Shown: positions 9,456 through 18,794 of the stretch, piece by piece
Layout of the letters: every line of letters starts with the position of its first letter
Position numbering within the stretch: position 1 is the stretch's first letter
The notes under the pieces: model-generated
What the model saw: the letters and a program-made list of their open reading frames with translations, nothing else
Database searches by the model: none
Told to the model about the DNA's origin: nothing
Source: Candidatus Streptomyces philanthi
Lineage (GTDB): Bacteria > Actinomycetota > Actinomycetes > Streptomycetales > Streptomycetaceae
DNA length: 64,000 nucleotides
Assembly (NCBI GenBank): GCA_018114805.1
Contig: CP073042.1
Coordinates: 1,054,001 to 1,118,000, forward strand
Direction of reading: 5' to 3'
Program-made: the position numbers and the translations under genes

Positions 9456-10295
9456 GGCTAATCCCTCGCCCTCGGTCGCAACACGTCTCTCCGGCCCGGG
9501 GAGGAGCACGGCCCCGCACACCCCCACCTGAACCATCGTGCCACCAAGTGAGTGATGGGTGGGGCCAGGTGACGAATCATTGGCCAACCACGCATGCTGC
9601 TCGGACGGCCCTTCCGGGCTCCGATCCGGGGGCCCGAATCGCCTCCGGGAGTGATGGCAGGCCCGGTTTTCGGGCGCACCGGGCGGTTCGGCGTGCATCG
9701 GGTGTCCGATAGACACCGCATAAATTCGGCCGGGTCTCCTACCCTGGTGCCCCTTACAAAAACATTGCTAACGGGAATTCTGCATATCTTCAACGCGCCA
9801 CGGACCTGCGGACAAACAGCCCGCAAAGCGCTGAAATTCCCGTCTCTTCCGCCAGCTCCGGACATCCCTCGCCAAGAGGGCCGATGGCGCGCGCCACAGA
9901 GCGAGTTGCCCTGTCCACGCCCGGCCGGAGGGACCGCCCACGCGCGCTCGGTGGACGCCCCGCCGGGACAACACGCGGGTGGTACGCGTGTGAACAATGC
10001 GCAGCGGAAATTCCTAGCAAAGTTTTACCCATTCCTGGCGTGGCCACTATGGTGCCTCAGACGTTCGACACTGCCGCCCCTCACCTCCCCGCAGTGAGAG
10101 CGCGGTCCGCCGGCCCCGACGGGGCCCTGGTTCGCGCGTGGGTGACCTTCACTCCGCGTACCCGGGCCTCCGCGTACCCGGGCGACCAGCTCCGCTCCCC
10201 TCCCACCGGCCCGTACGACCGCGCCCGGCCCCGGCCCGCCGCCGTCCCGTCCTCCGGCACGTACCAGCACCCGCCCCACCGGCACGGGCGGCGGC
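9456..10295. other. Long intergenic region with no supported gene
   Basis: About 840 bases. Segment 9715-9790 and 9985-10060 are less GC-rich than their surroundings and could hold promoters or remnants. Coding-like stretches here cannot be matched to a family. The far end may include the eroded N-terminal region of the acyltransferase that follows. Confidence 0.45.
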
Positions 10296-10838
10296 CCAGC
10301 CAGGCGGCGCGACGCGTTCTTCGACCACGCGACGTACCTGTACCCGGTTGCGGCTGGTCGCGGTGCCCGTCCTCGGTTGCGTGCTCGGCTGTGTCTCATG
10401 GGCGGCCCCACGGGGGCGGCCGGCATGGCTCCACCACAGCGACGGCGTCCAGGAGTTGGGCGCGGCGCCGTGGAGGGGGCCGGCGCTGACCCTCGGTCTG
10501 TTCGGGTGCTCGATGGTGCTGGTGGTCCGCTTCCTCGACTGGGTGCCGCGGCACCGGACGTGGTTCACGGCGCTGGGCGCCGGCACGTTGTACGGCTACC
10601 CACTGCACGGCCTCCTCGCCGAGGGCGCGCTCCTCGGCGGGTGGGCGCAGGCCCACCCGTGGCCACGGGAACCGCTGGGCGAGGTGGTGGTGACGGTGGT
10701 GGCCGCGCTGGTGGTCACGGCGTTGTGCACGCCCCGGTGCGACGGGCGTTCCGCTTTGCGATGGAACCGACGATGGCGTGGGCGTTGCGCGCCGACCCGG
10801 CCGAGACCCGTCGGCGGCCAGCGCGCGCGGGGGGCTGA
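10296..10838 (+). pseudogene. Acyltransferase-3-like membrane protein, internal deletion plus frameshift
   Basis: The end of this stretch matches the C-terminal half of Streptomyces membrane acyltransferases of the fucose-4-O-acetylase type: HHSDGVQELGAAPWRGPALT, then LGLFGCSMVLVVRFLDWVPR, then a helix (TWFTALGAGTLYGYPLHGLL) and a last membrane segment (VVVTVVAALVVTALC). A one-base loss near 10737 moves the last piece, RRAFRFAMEPTMAWALRADP, to another frame ending at 10838. At 10305-10335 the phrase RRDAFFDHATYL looks like the normal N-terminal motif, so some 200 internal codons seem to have been deleted. It would have O-acetylated a cell-surface sugar or polymer, but the remnant cannot work. 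Confidence 0.6.
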
Positions 10839-10915
10839 AGCGACACGGTGCCCAGGGGGCGCCCGGCGACGGCCGCGCGCCCCGGGCGCGGTAGGCCCGG
10901 ACGTCGGGCGCGCTT

Positions 10916-10963
10916 GGGCCCAGGCACGGTGGGCCCAGGCACGGTGGGCCGGCGCCTGGGCCC
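10916..10963 (-). terminator. Hairpin with 15-bp tandem repeat after the HD-domain gene
   Basis: GGGCCCAGGCACGGT is repeated head to tail at 10916-10930 and 10931-10945. The second copy starts an inverted repeat, GGGCCCAGGC (10931-10940) with GCCTGGGCCC (10954-10963). It lies just beyond the stop codon of the reverse-strand gene at 10967 and would end its transcript. Confidence 0.6.
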
Positions 10964-10966
10964 GGG

Positions 10967-11447
10967 TCAGCCCTCGGCCGCCGGCCGGTCCTCAGGGGTC
11001 GGTCGGTCCTCGGGGGCCGGTCGGTCCTCACTGTCCGGCAGCCCGAGGAGTTGTCGGGTGCGGGCGTACTTCGCGCTCAGCCGCTCCCGGGTCGCGGGGT
11101 CGAGCCGGACCAGTCAGGCCGGGTCCGCGTTGTGGGCCACGTCGGCCGCCTTGATGAGCACGGCGCCCGGTGGCCCGCAGCCGCGCCGCGTACGCCTCCA
11201 GGGGCTCGCCCTGACGCTTGGTGTGGGGCGTCAGCGGGGCGGTGGCCAGCCAGCCGTCGGGCACGACGCCGTCCTCGACGGCGTCGTGCAGCCAGGCCGC
11301 CGCGATCTGCTCGTCGCCGCCGCGCTCGCGGACCCCGTGGGCGACGGCGGCCACGTGCTCCACGTACGGGATGCCGGCCTTGTCCGTCTGGCCCGCGTGC
11401 GCCCTGCGGGCGAGCGCCTCGACTTCCTCCAGTGTCAGCACCGACAT
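10967..11447 (-). pseudogene. HD-domain hydrolase (MESH1/SpoT-hydrolase-like), degraded
   Basis: The start MSVLTLEEVEALARRAHAGQ and the metal-binding motif AAAWLHDAVEDG (HD pair) identify a small HD hydrolase related to ppGpp hydrolases of the MESH1 type. Compared with the family, about ten residues are missing between PLTPH and TKRQGEPLEAY. A frameshift follows in ARLRATG (near 11170). The shifted frame reads AVLIKAADVAHNADPA, then an in-frame TGA (11114-11116), then LVRLDPATRERLSAKYARTR and a tail of EDRP repeats ending at 10967. Three lesions show that it is inactive, even though the HD motif survives. Substrate is not established for the family member here. Confidence 0.7.
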
Positions 11448-11542
11448 CTCGTGTCCTCACTCCGTGACCTGTAACCTGTGACGGCGGTTCGGGTACCCAC
11501 TCTCGCCGGTCACACCTTCCAGGCGGGCGCCGGGGCGGGTGG

Positions 11543-14024
11543 TCACTGCTTCTCGCCCGCGCCGACCATGCTCGTCCGGCGCAGCGCGAGCCGGGCCGGG
11601 CCGGCAGTGTACTGGACAGCAGGCCGACCAGGAGCGCGGCGCCGGCGAACGCCACGTACAGGCTCGGGGGGACGTACGGGCTGGCGCCGGTGATGCCGCG
11701 CGTCATGGGGTTGAGCGTGATCAGCGCGATGGCGGTGCCGATGGCGACGCCCGCAGCGCCCACGAGCAGTGCCTCCCAGCGGATCATGCCGAGCACCTGG
11801 CGCCGCGTGGAGCCGATCAGGCGCAGCGTGCTCAGCTCGTGGCGGCGGTCGAGGACGGTCATGACCAGGGTGTTGGCGGCGGCCACGGCGGCGAATCCGC
11901 CGAGTACGGCGGCCATCGTGGTGTTGGCCCAGACGTTGATCTCACGGTCCTCGTCCTGTGCCTCGGCGTACCCGTCGCGGTCGGTGACGGTGCCGAGCGG
12001 GGCCAGCGCGGCGCGGGGCAGGGTGAGTTGGGCGACGCCGAGGCCACGGCCGTAGACGGCGACCACCTCGGGCCTCGCGGCCGAGCCGTCGGGCAGCACG
12101 ATCTGGAGCCGGTCGCCGACCTCGACGTCGGCCGCGTCGGCGAGCAGCGCGTCCACGGCGACGGTGTCGGGGCGGCCGATGGCGGACTGGTCGCCGGTGC
12201 GTACATCCAGGTCCTGCACGGTACGCAGCGCGTCGCCGGTGGCCGAGACGCCCTGGGCCGCGGCGCTGGTCAGCATGCGGGTCTCGCCGGAGGCGGTCGA
12301 GACGAGCACGCCGGCGCGCAGCAGGACGACAGTGGTCCGCACGCCCGGGGTGCGGGCGGCGCGGGCGGCGGTGTCGGCGGGCAGGCCGTCGGGGGCGGAG
12401 ACGATGTGGTCGGCGACGATGCCCGCGCGGCGCTGGTAGTCTCGGGCGTGGTCCTCGCTGGTGTGCAGGAACACCAGGGTCGAGGAGAAGGCCATGGCCA
12501 GCACGATCGGGGTGATGGCGGAGGCCAGCCGGCGCGAGTTGGCCCGGGTGTTGGCGGCGGCCAGGCCGGCGGGGGCGCCGCCGGCGCGCAGCGGCAGGCT
12601 GATCAGCCAGGCGCAGAGGCGGGCGATGATCGGGCCGAGCAGGCTGACGGCGAGCATGAAGAGCATCACGACGCCGAGCGCGAGGTTGGCCGCGTCGCCG
12701 CCGCTCTCCCCCGCCGCGACGCGGGCCAGCACGACGCCGCCGACCAGGGCGCCGGCGCCGAGCACCGTACGGATGACGCCGGGCCTGAAGCGCTCCACGG
12801 CGGCCTCGCTCATGGCTTGGCCGGGCTTGATCTTGGCGGGGCGACGGGCGGCGAGCAGCCCGGCGAGTACCGCGGCGAGCACGCCCGCGCCGACCGCGCT
12901 GACGAGCGGTATCCAGGAGACGTGCAGGCGCACGGGCTCGGAGACGGCACCCTTGTCGTGGAGTTGGCCGAACCACCAGTGGGCCAGGGCGATGCCGGGC
13001 AGGCAGCCGACGGCACCGGCGATCGGCGCGATCAGCAGGGCCTCGATGGCGATGGAGCGGCGGAGTTGGCGCGGGGTGGCGCCGATGGCGCGCAGCAGGG
13101 CGAACTCGCGGGAGCGCTGGCCGACGCAGAGGGCGACCGTGCCAGCCGCGGTGAAGACGGCCACCAAGGTGGCGACGCCGCCGAAGCTGCCGCCGAGGCC
13201 CGTCAGGACCTCCTTGGCCTCGGCGACGCCGGGCTCCTCGACGCCGCCCCGGCCGTCGCCGGTGTGCACCTTCGCCTTGCCGGCCACGGCCTGCCTGACC
13301 TGGTCGGCGAGGTCGCCGGTCGGGGTGCCGGGGGTGGCGAGCACGGCCACCGCGTCGATCTTGCCGGAGTGCCCGGAGAGCGCGACGGCCCGCTGGTCGG
13401 TGAGCCAGGCGGTGGGCTCCCGGAGCGCGGCGCGGGTCGCCGGCTTGGCGATGCCGGAGACCTCGAAGCGGTGCGTGCCGTCGGCCGCGGTGAGGGCGGT
13501 CATGCGCACGGCGACCTGGTCGGCGGTGGGCCGGGCGAGCTGGTCGGCGATGGCGCCGTCGGCCAGGAACAGCACCCGGTCGGCGTAGCTGGCGGCGGTC
13601 GGGTCGTGGGTGACCATGACGACGGTCGCGGACAGGGTGTCCACGGCCTGCCGGAGCAGGGCCAGCACCTCGGCCGCGGTGCCGGTGTCCAGGGCGCCGG
13701 TGGGCTCGTAGGCGAAGACCACGTCGGGCTGGGTGACCAGGGCGCGGGCGATGGCCACCCCCTGCTGTTGGCCGCCGGAGAGCTGGCCCGGGCGGCGCCC
13801 GGCGTGCGCCTCCAGGCCGACCTGGGCGAGCACCCGGGCGGCGGCCTTCCGGTCCGGGCGGCGGCCCGTCGGTCGGCGTCGCCATCCGGGGCCGCGCCGG
13901 CGCGCCGTACGGGCCGCCGGGCCCGGTGCCGTACGGGTCCGCCCACGGGGTGCCCAGTGCCGGCCGGCCCGGGCGTGGCGTGCCCCTCGGCCCGCTTGGT
14001 GCGACGCCTGTTCCGCAGCCCCAT
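11543..14024 (-). pseudogene. ABC exporter: truncated ATPase fused to FtsX-type permease
   Basis: The piece from about 13850 to 13500 is the C-terminal half of a MacB-type ATPase: GQLSGGQQQGVAIARAL (signature), then VVFAYEPTGALD (Walker B) and VVMVTHDPTAASYADR (H loop). The N-terminal part with Walker A is gone, and the Walker B aspartate usually in FADEP is tyrosine. The frame then runs without a stop into a FtsX permease, starting in its extracellular domain and so lacking its first membrane helix and start. Two FtsX domains remain (GTVALCVGQRSREFALLRAI; TLVMTVLDRRHELSTLRLIG). Near the end, a small insertion in STLPARPGS shifts the frame; the proper end would be LALRRTSMVGAGEKQ, stopping at 11543. 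Deletions appear to have joined two genes into one frame of about 770 codons without a working ATP site. Confidence 0.75.
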
Positions 14025-14279
14025 CGCCTGTCCCGTCCTTCGCTGGTCGTGGCGCGGTGGAGCGCCGTCGGTCTGCGCCTCACTTGGTCTTTCAGCACCT
14101 CGAACGTACGGAGTGAAGGCGCGTCGCGACCATGGCGGTCGCTGGCGGATGCATGGTGGGGAAAACCCGATGGCCGGTGCGGGTGCTGGGCGGCCGGGTG
14201 GCTTCCGTCCGGGGCGTACGCCCGCTGGACGCGCGTTGCGGAGGGGAGCCTTCCGGGTCGACCCAGGCGTCGAAAAGTC

Positions 14280-14350
14280 GTTTGGTAAACTATTACATAC
14301 GACCTCTTGACTCCCCCTTGACCTCACCGTCGGGCCAACCTCTGGAGGAG
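14280..14350 (+). promoter_or_regulatory. Upstream region of the antiporter: palindrome and ribosome binding site
   Basis: GTTTGGTAAAC (14280-14290) is an 11-base palindrome within an unusually AT-rich stretch (TTTGGTAAACTATTACATAC) that could form the promoter. GGAGGAG at 14344-14350 is a strong ribosome binding site, but the codon at its correct distance (14354) is GTC rather than GTG. Confidence 0.45.
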
Positions 14351-14380
14351 CCAGTCGGACACGCGGACACCCTCATCGCG

Positions 14381-15610
14381 ATGGGCGGGGCGTTTCTCGC
14401 CGCCGCCGTGCTCGCTCGCCTCGGGGCGCGGATCGGGCTGCCCACCATCCCCCTGTTCATACTGGCCGGCATCCTGCTCGGGCCGAACACGCCGGGCTTC
14501 GTGCTGGTCGACGACCCGCACGAGCTGGAGATGCTCTCCGCGCTCGGCCTGGTACTGCTGCTGTTCTACCTCGGTCTCGAGTTCCACATGGACGATCTCA
14601 AGACCGGCGGGCGCAAGATGGCGCTCGCGGGCGGTTCGTACCTCGCGCTCAACGTGGGCGCCGGCCTCGTCTTCGGCTTCCTGGTCGGTTGGGGCACGTC
14701 CGAGGCGCTGGTCCTGGCCGGGGTGCTGGGCATCTCCTCGTCGGCGATCGTCACCAAGGTCCTGGTGGACCTCGGGCGGATCGGCAACCCGGAGACCAAA
14801 CCCATCCTCGGCATCATCGTCGTCGAGGACATCTTCCTGGCCCTGTACCTGGCGGCCCTCCAGCCGGTGATCTCCGGCGCGGACAGCATGTCGGCCGCCG
14901 CCGGGGACGCGGGCAAGGCGTTCGGCTTCCTGCTGCTGCTCGCGGCGATCGCCCGCTGGGGCATCGGCGTCATCGACAGGCTGATCTCCACCCGCGACAA
15001 CGAACTGCTGGTGATCTCCTTCCTCGGCGCGGCCGTCTTCGTGGCGGGCGTCTCCGAGTGGTTCGGGGTCGCGGACGCGATCGGCGCGTTCATGGTGGGC
15101 CTGATGCTGGGCAGCACCACCTCCGGCAACCGCATCCGGAAGCTGGTGCACCCGATGCGGGACGCGTTCGGCGCGATCTTCTTCTTCGCCTTCGGCCTGT
15201 CCATCGACCCCGGCGACCTGCCGACGGTGCTGGTCCCGGTGCTGATCGCGGTGACGCTGACAATCGTGATGAACGTGTTCGCCGGTCTCGTGGCCGCGCG
15301 GCTCTACGGCTTCGGCGCCGGCCCCGCGGCGAACATCGCCACCGCGCTGCTGGCCCGCGGCGAGTTCGCGCTGATCCTGGCCACCATGGCGGCGGGCGCG
15401 GGGCTCGACGAGCGGCTGTCCCCGTTCATCGCCGGCTACGTGCTGATCCTCGCGGTGCTCAGCCCGCTGGCGGCCGGCAGCTCGCACTGGCTGGCCCGCT
15501 TCCTCCCGGGCGACCGCGACGCGGAGCAGCCCAGGCAGGCCGCGCTCCAGGGCAGCGGGCCCGGCGGCTCGGGCGGTGCCGGCGGCGACAAGGGCACCGA
15601 CCCCGGCTGA
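14381..15610 (+). CDS. KefB/CPA2-type cation:proton antiporter, start codon doubtful
   Basis: Membrane antiporter exchanging K+ or Na+ for protons. The frame has no lesion through the whole membrane domain: GLPTIPLFILAGILLGP, FYLGLEFHMDDL, LGISSSAIVTKVLVDLGRI, VEDIFLALYLAAL and GFGAGPAANIATALLARGEF are typical CPA2 segments, with about 12 helices. No RCK/TrkA domain follows; the C-terminus is a short Gly/Asp-rich tail. Homologues begin two residues before HADTLIAMGG, where this gene has GTC (14354) in place of a start codon after a good ribosome binding site. The first ordinary start in frame is ATG at 14381; TTG at 14318 is another option. If GTC is not used, expression is probably reduced, so this may be an early loss-of-function state. 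It converges on the SpoIIE gene. Confidence 0.85.
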   Translation: MGGAFLAAAVLARLGARIGLPTIPLFILAGILLGPNTPGFVLVDDPHELEMLSALGLVLLLFYLGLEFHMDDLKTGGRKMALAGGSYLALNVGAGLVFGFLVGWGTSEALVLAGVLGISSSAIVTKVLVDLGRIGNPETKPILGIIVVEDIFLALYLAALQPVISGADSMSAAAGDAGKAFGFLLLLAAIARWGIGVIDRLISTRDNELLVISFLGAAVFVAGVSEWFGVADAIGAFMVGLMLGSTTSGNRIRKLVHPMRDAFGAIFFFAFGLSIDPGDLPTVLVPVLIAVTLTIVMNVFAGLVAARLYGFGAGPAANIATALLARGEFALILATMAAGAGLDERLSPFIAGYVLILAVLSPLAAGSSHWLARFLPGDRDAEQPRQAALQGSGPGGSGGAGGDKGTDPG

Positions 15611-15632
15611 GCGGCGCTGGCTGAGCCGGCGC

Positions 15633-15669
15633 GAGGGGCCGGGCGCGTACCACACGCGCCCGGCCCCTC
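15633..15669. terminator. Bidirectional hairpin between antiporter and phosphatase genes
   Basis: A perfect 16-base-pair stem (15633-15648 with 15654-15669) with a five-base loop lies between the two convergent genes and can serve both. Confidence 0.85.
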
Positions 15670-15733
15670 GTCGTTCGCCGACCCCTGACCGTTCACTGGC
15701 CCCTCGTCGTTCGCCGACCCCTGGCCGCTCACC
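15662..15733. repeat. 36-bp imperfect tandem repeat
   Basis: A 36-base unit beginning GGCCCCTCGTCGTTCGCCGA occurs twice head to tail (15662-15697, 15698-15733) with three mismatches. It starts inside the right arm of the terminator hairpin, so the terminator arm has been copied along with it. Confidence 0.8.
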
Positions 15734-15750
15734 GGCGCCGCGTGGCCCGG

Positions 15751-16890
15751 CTACTCGCGGCAGATCAGCAGCAGCGCCCGGTCGTCGTTGACGTCCTTGG
15801 CCACCGACTCGATCAGGTGCCAGGCCGCGCCCTGGAAGCCGCTGGCCACGTAGCGGTCCGCCTCGCCGGTCAGCCGGTCGATGCCGTCGGAGATGTCCCG
15901 CTCGGAGGTCTCCACCAGGCCGTCGGTGAACAGCATGAGCACGTCGCCCGGGCGCAGGCTGCCCTTGATCGGGTCGAACGTCGCCCCGTTGTACACGCCG
16001 AGCAGCGGGCCCTCGGCCGCCATCTCGTCCCAGCGCCCGGAGCCCGCGTTCAGTTGCAGCGCGGGCGGATGGCCGGCCGAGTACAGCTCGTAGTCCCCGC
16101 TGTCCAGGTCGAGCACCAGGTGGATGGAGGTAGCGAAGCCCTCGTCCCAGTCCTGTCGCAGCAGGTAGCCGTTGGCGGCGGGCAGGAAGCCGTGCGGCGG
16201 CAGCGAGCCGAGCAGCCCGCCGAACGCGCCGGACAGCAGCAGCGCCCGCGACGCCGCGTCCATGCCCTTGCCGGAGACGTCGGTGAGCACCACTTCGAGG
16301 CTGCGCCCGCCGTTGGTGCGGGCCGCGACGACGAAGTCGCCCGAGAAGGACTGGCCGCCGGCCGGGCGCAGCGACATCTCGCGGTGCCAACCGCGCGGCA
16401 GCGTCGGCAGCTTGCTCTGCACCCGGATGCGTTCGCGCAGGTCGAAGAGCATGGTTCCACCGCCGCGCCAGGGCACCCCGACCCGGCTGCGGAACTGCGC
16501 GATCACCAGTCCGAAGAAGCCCACCGCCGCGACGACCAGGATGGTGCCGGGGGTCACCCGGTCCTCGCCGCCGACGTACGGTTCGAGGACCGCGGCCTCG
16601 ATGATCAGCGCGGTGGCCGAGGTGGCGTACAGCGCGAGCAGGCTGGCCGGGCGCAGTAGCAGCCCGCCGGCGACGATCGGCAGGACCAGTACGGAGGGGT
16701 CGCACCAGTCGGGTTGGGCGATGGTGCTGGCCGCGATGGCCGGTACGGCCGCGAGCAGGACGGCCAAGGCCAGCCAGTCGGAGCCGTCGCCGCGAAAGTA
16801 GTCCACTCCGGCCTTGCGCACGCTGGTGCGCGCCCGGTGGAGCGCCTTGCGCATCCGGGCCGTCGCGAACTCCACACCTCCGGTCTTCAT
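15751..16890 (-). CDS. SpoIIE/RsbU-type PP2C serine phosphatase with membrane anchor
   Basis: Predicted to dephosphorylate an anti-sigma factor antagonist and so switch on an alternative sigma factor. The 379-residue protein has a short basic cytoplasmic head, four hydrophobic segments between about residues 38 and 135 (LALAVLLAAVPAIAA; PSVLVLPIVAGGLLL; ALYATSATALIIEAAV; TILVVAAVGFFGLVIA), and a complete PP2C domain. Metal-binding and core motifs are visible: SGDFVVA, VLTDVSGKGMDAA, YSAGHPPAL, LMLFTDGLVE and VNDDRALLLI. No sensor domain or kinase domain is attached, so signal input is through the membrane part or a partner. The ATG at 16890 has only a weak ribosome binding site. The gene is intact and of normal family length. 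Confidence 0.9.
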   Translation of the reverse strand: MKTGGVEFATARMRKALHRARTSVRKAGVDYFRGDGSDWLALAVLLAAVPAIAASTIAQPDWCDPSVLVLPIVAGGLLLRPASLLALYATSATALIIEAAVLEPYVGGEDRVTPGTILVVAAVGFFGLVIAQFRSRVGVPWRGGGTMLFDLRERIRVQSKLPTLPRGWHREMSLRPAGGQSFSGDFVVAARTNGGRSLEVVLTDVSGKGMDAASRALLLSGAFGGLLGSLPPHGFLPAANGYLLRQDWDEGFATSIHLVLDLDSGDYELYSAGHPPALQLNAGSGRWDEMAAEGPLLGVYNGATFDPIKGSLRPGDVLMLFTDGLVETSERDISDGIDRLTGEADRYVASGFQGAAWHLIESVAKDVNDDRALLLICRE

Positions 16891-17153
16891 CGCATCGGGA
16901 CCTTATCCACCCTCCACCATGCTCCGCACGTTTCTCCGACTCCGAGGCTGAATCCGACGCTTCGCATGGTCGCCCCCGGCGCGACCACGGATGGCGCGCC
17001 TCGGGCCGCTGGCCGAGAAGGGAATCTTAAGCGAAATGCGATCGCCTGTGCGGGTACGTCGCGAAGATCACCACCGGGTCCACGGGGCCGCGCACCCGCG
17101 CGGGGGCGGCGCCCGACGCGGGGCGGGCGGCGGCGCGGCGGGCACAGCGGGCG

Positions 17154-18000
17154 CTAGCGGGGCTGGCCCCCCGGGCACCAGAAGAGGTTGCGGGCGGCGA
17201 GTTCGGCGGTGCGGATCTCGCCGCCACAGATGTGGCAGGACTGCCTGGCCCTGCGGTACACGTACACCTCTCCCCCCGTGGTCGTCCACGCGCGGCGGAC
17301 GCCCCATGGCCTCGGGGAGGTGTTCGGGCCGCACCGTGTCGATGCGGTTGTTCCGGACGCCCTCGCGCATGAGGTAGACCAGGTCGGCCCAGACGGCGTC
17401 CCACTGCGACCACGTCAGATCACGGCCGGCGCGGTACGGGTCGATGCCGTGCCGGAAAAGCACCTCGGCCCGGTACACGTTGCCCACCCCGGCAACGACC
17501 TTCTGGTCCATCAGCAGCGCGGCGACCGTGGACCGGCTGCGGGAGATCCGCCGCCAGGCGACCTCGCCGTCCCCGCTCGGGTCAGCCGCCACCGGCCGGT
17601 CGGCCGGCCCGCGCGCCCGCAGCGGATCGGGGCCGAGGCGCTCGTGTATCGCCTGCTTCTCCGCGTCGGTGATCAGCGCGCAGGTGGTGGGCCCGCGCAG
17701 GTACGCGTACGCGTCGGCGTTGGCCAGGCGCAGCCGCACGGTGTCGGTGGGCGGCGGCGCGGGGGCCGGGCCGAAGGTGAGCTTGCCGAAGAGGCCGAGG
17801 TGGATGTGGACCCAGCCGGCGGCGGCGAAGCCGAGGAAGAGGTGCTTGCCGTGCGCGTCGGCGGCGGTCAGCGGCTGGCCGTCGACGAGCGCGGCGCCGT
17901 CGGCGAACTTGCCCTGCGGGCTGCTCGCCCGCACCGGTCGGTCGGCGAAGTACTCCCGGTAGTCCGCCGCGAGGCGGTGGATCATATGCCCCTCAGGCAC
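17154..18000 (-). pseudogene. Endonuclease VIII/Nei-family DNA glycosylase, frameshifted zinc finger
   Basis: Base-excision repair enzyme that removes oxidised pyrimidines. The start MPEGHMIHR carries the N-terminal Pro nucleophile and Glu, and the helix-two-turn-helix ALLMDQKVVAGVGNVYRAEV is intact. One extra base in the purine run near 17270-17277 shifts the frame after RPPRVDDHGG; the correct continuation would be EVYVYRRARQSCHICGGEIR and NLFWCPGG, ending at TAG 17156-17154. The fourth zinc-finger cysteine would in any case be Gly (CPGG rather than CPGC). As read, the frame runs on to about 17068 with an unrelated tail. The DNA-binding zinc finger is therefore lost while the catalytic N-terminus remains. 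Confidence 0.8.
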
Positions 18001-18151
18001 GGCTGGGTTCCTCCGGCTGCCGCGGGCCGGTGGCGGCGCTTCGCCGTCCGGCCCGGGCCGCGCTTGGTCGGGGGCCGGGTGCGGGGCCCAGCGGATCGGG
18101 ATGGGGTGGGCGCCCCGCGGCCGAGCGCGGGGCGCTACGACCCGCCGCGCG

Positions 18152-18637
18152 TCAGGGCTGCGGGTGGTGGGCCGGGATGGCGGGCAGGGTGCCGGTCAGC
18201 TCGTACGACGAGAGCATGTCGATGCGGCGGGTGTGCCGCTCCTCGCCCGAGTACGGCGTGTCCAGGAAGGCGGCGACGAAGCTGGTGGCCTCGTCCAGGG
18301 TGTGCATCCGGGCGCCGACGCTGAGCACGTTGGCGTTGTTGTGCTCGCGGCCGAGGCGGGCGGTCTCCTCGCTCCAGGCCAGCGCGGCGCGCGCGCCCTT
18401 GACCTTGTTCGCGGCGATCTGCTCGCCGTTGCCGGAGCCGCCGATCACGATGCCGAGGCTGCCCTCGTCCGCGACGGTGCACTCGGCGGCGCGCAGGCAG
18501 AACGGCGGGTAGTCGTCCTGGGCATCGTAGAGGTGCGGGCCGCAGTCGACGGGCTCGTGGCCGCTGGCGGTGAGCCACTCCACGAGGTGGTTCTTGAGTT
18601 CATAGCCGGCATGGTCGGAGCCGAGGTACACGCGCAT
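18152..18637 (-). CDS. rpiB: Ribose-5-phosphate isomerase B
   Basis: Interconverts ribose 5-phosphate and ribulose 5-phosphate in the pentose phosphate pathway. The 161-residue product starts MRVYLGSDHAGYELKNHLVE and contains the active-site stretch GIVIGGSGNGEQIAANKVKG. As in other actinobacterial RpiB proteins, the catalytic base position is Glu (GNGEQ) rather than Cys. The phosphate-binding segment ARLGREHNNANVLSVGAR is present. Length and sequence are normal and the frame is intact. It lies 151 bases upstream of the decayed nei-like gene in the same direction. Confidence 0.95.
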   Translation of the reverse strand: MRVYLGSDHAGYELKNHLVEWLTASGHEPVDCGPHLYDAQDDYPPFCLRAAECTVADEGSLGIVIGGSGNGEQIAANKVKGARAALAWSEETARLGREHNNANVLSVGARMHTLDEATSFVAAFLDTPYSGEERHTRRIDMLSSYELTGTLPAIPAHHPQP

Positions 18638-18707
18638 GTGCTGAGTGTGGCACGTGCGGTGGCGGGTAAGCGTGGACGGGTCCTGAACACCGAGTTCCCG
18701 TGCGCAA

Positions 18708-18720
18708 CGATTTGGAATCG
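18708..18720. promoter_or_regulatory. Palindrome upstream of first amino acid permease
   Basis: CGATTTGGAATCG is a 13-base palindrome (five-base arms, TGG centre) about 75 bases before the permease start at 18795. It could be an operator; no regulator is recognised. Confidence 0.3.
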
Positions 18721-18794
18721 CTTCTTCCGCTCGACTTCACCCTGAGTTTGAATGCCGAAGCCGCACAGCGCACCACCAAAGCTAAGGATCGTGC

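Noticed and set aside
11539..14310. A 923-codon open frame on the + strand
   Set aside because: It is the antisense shadow of the ABC/FtsX genes, made almost entirely of Gly, Ala, Arg, Asp and His, with no domain; GC-rich codons leave the opposite strand open.
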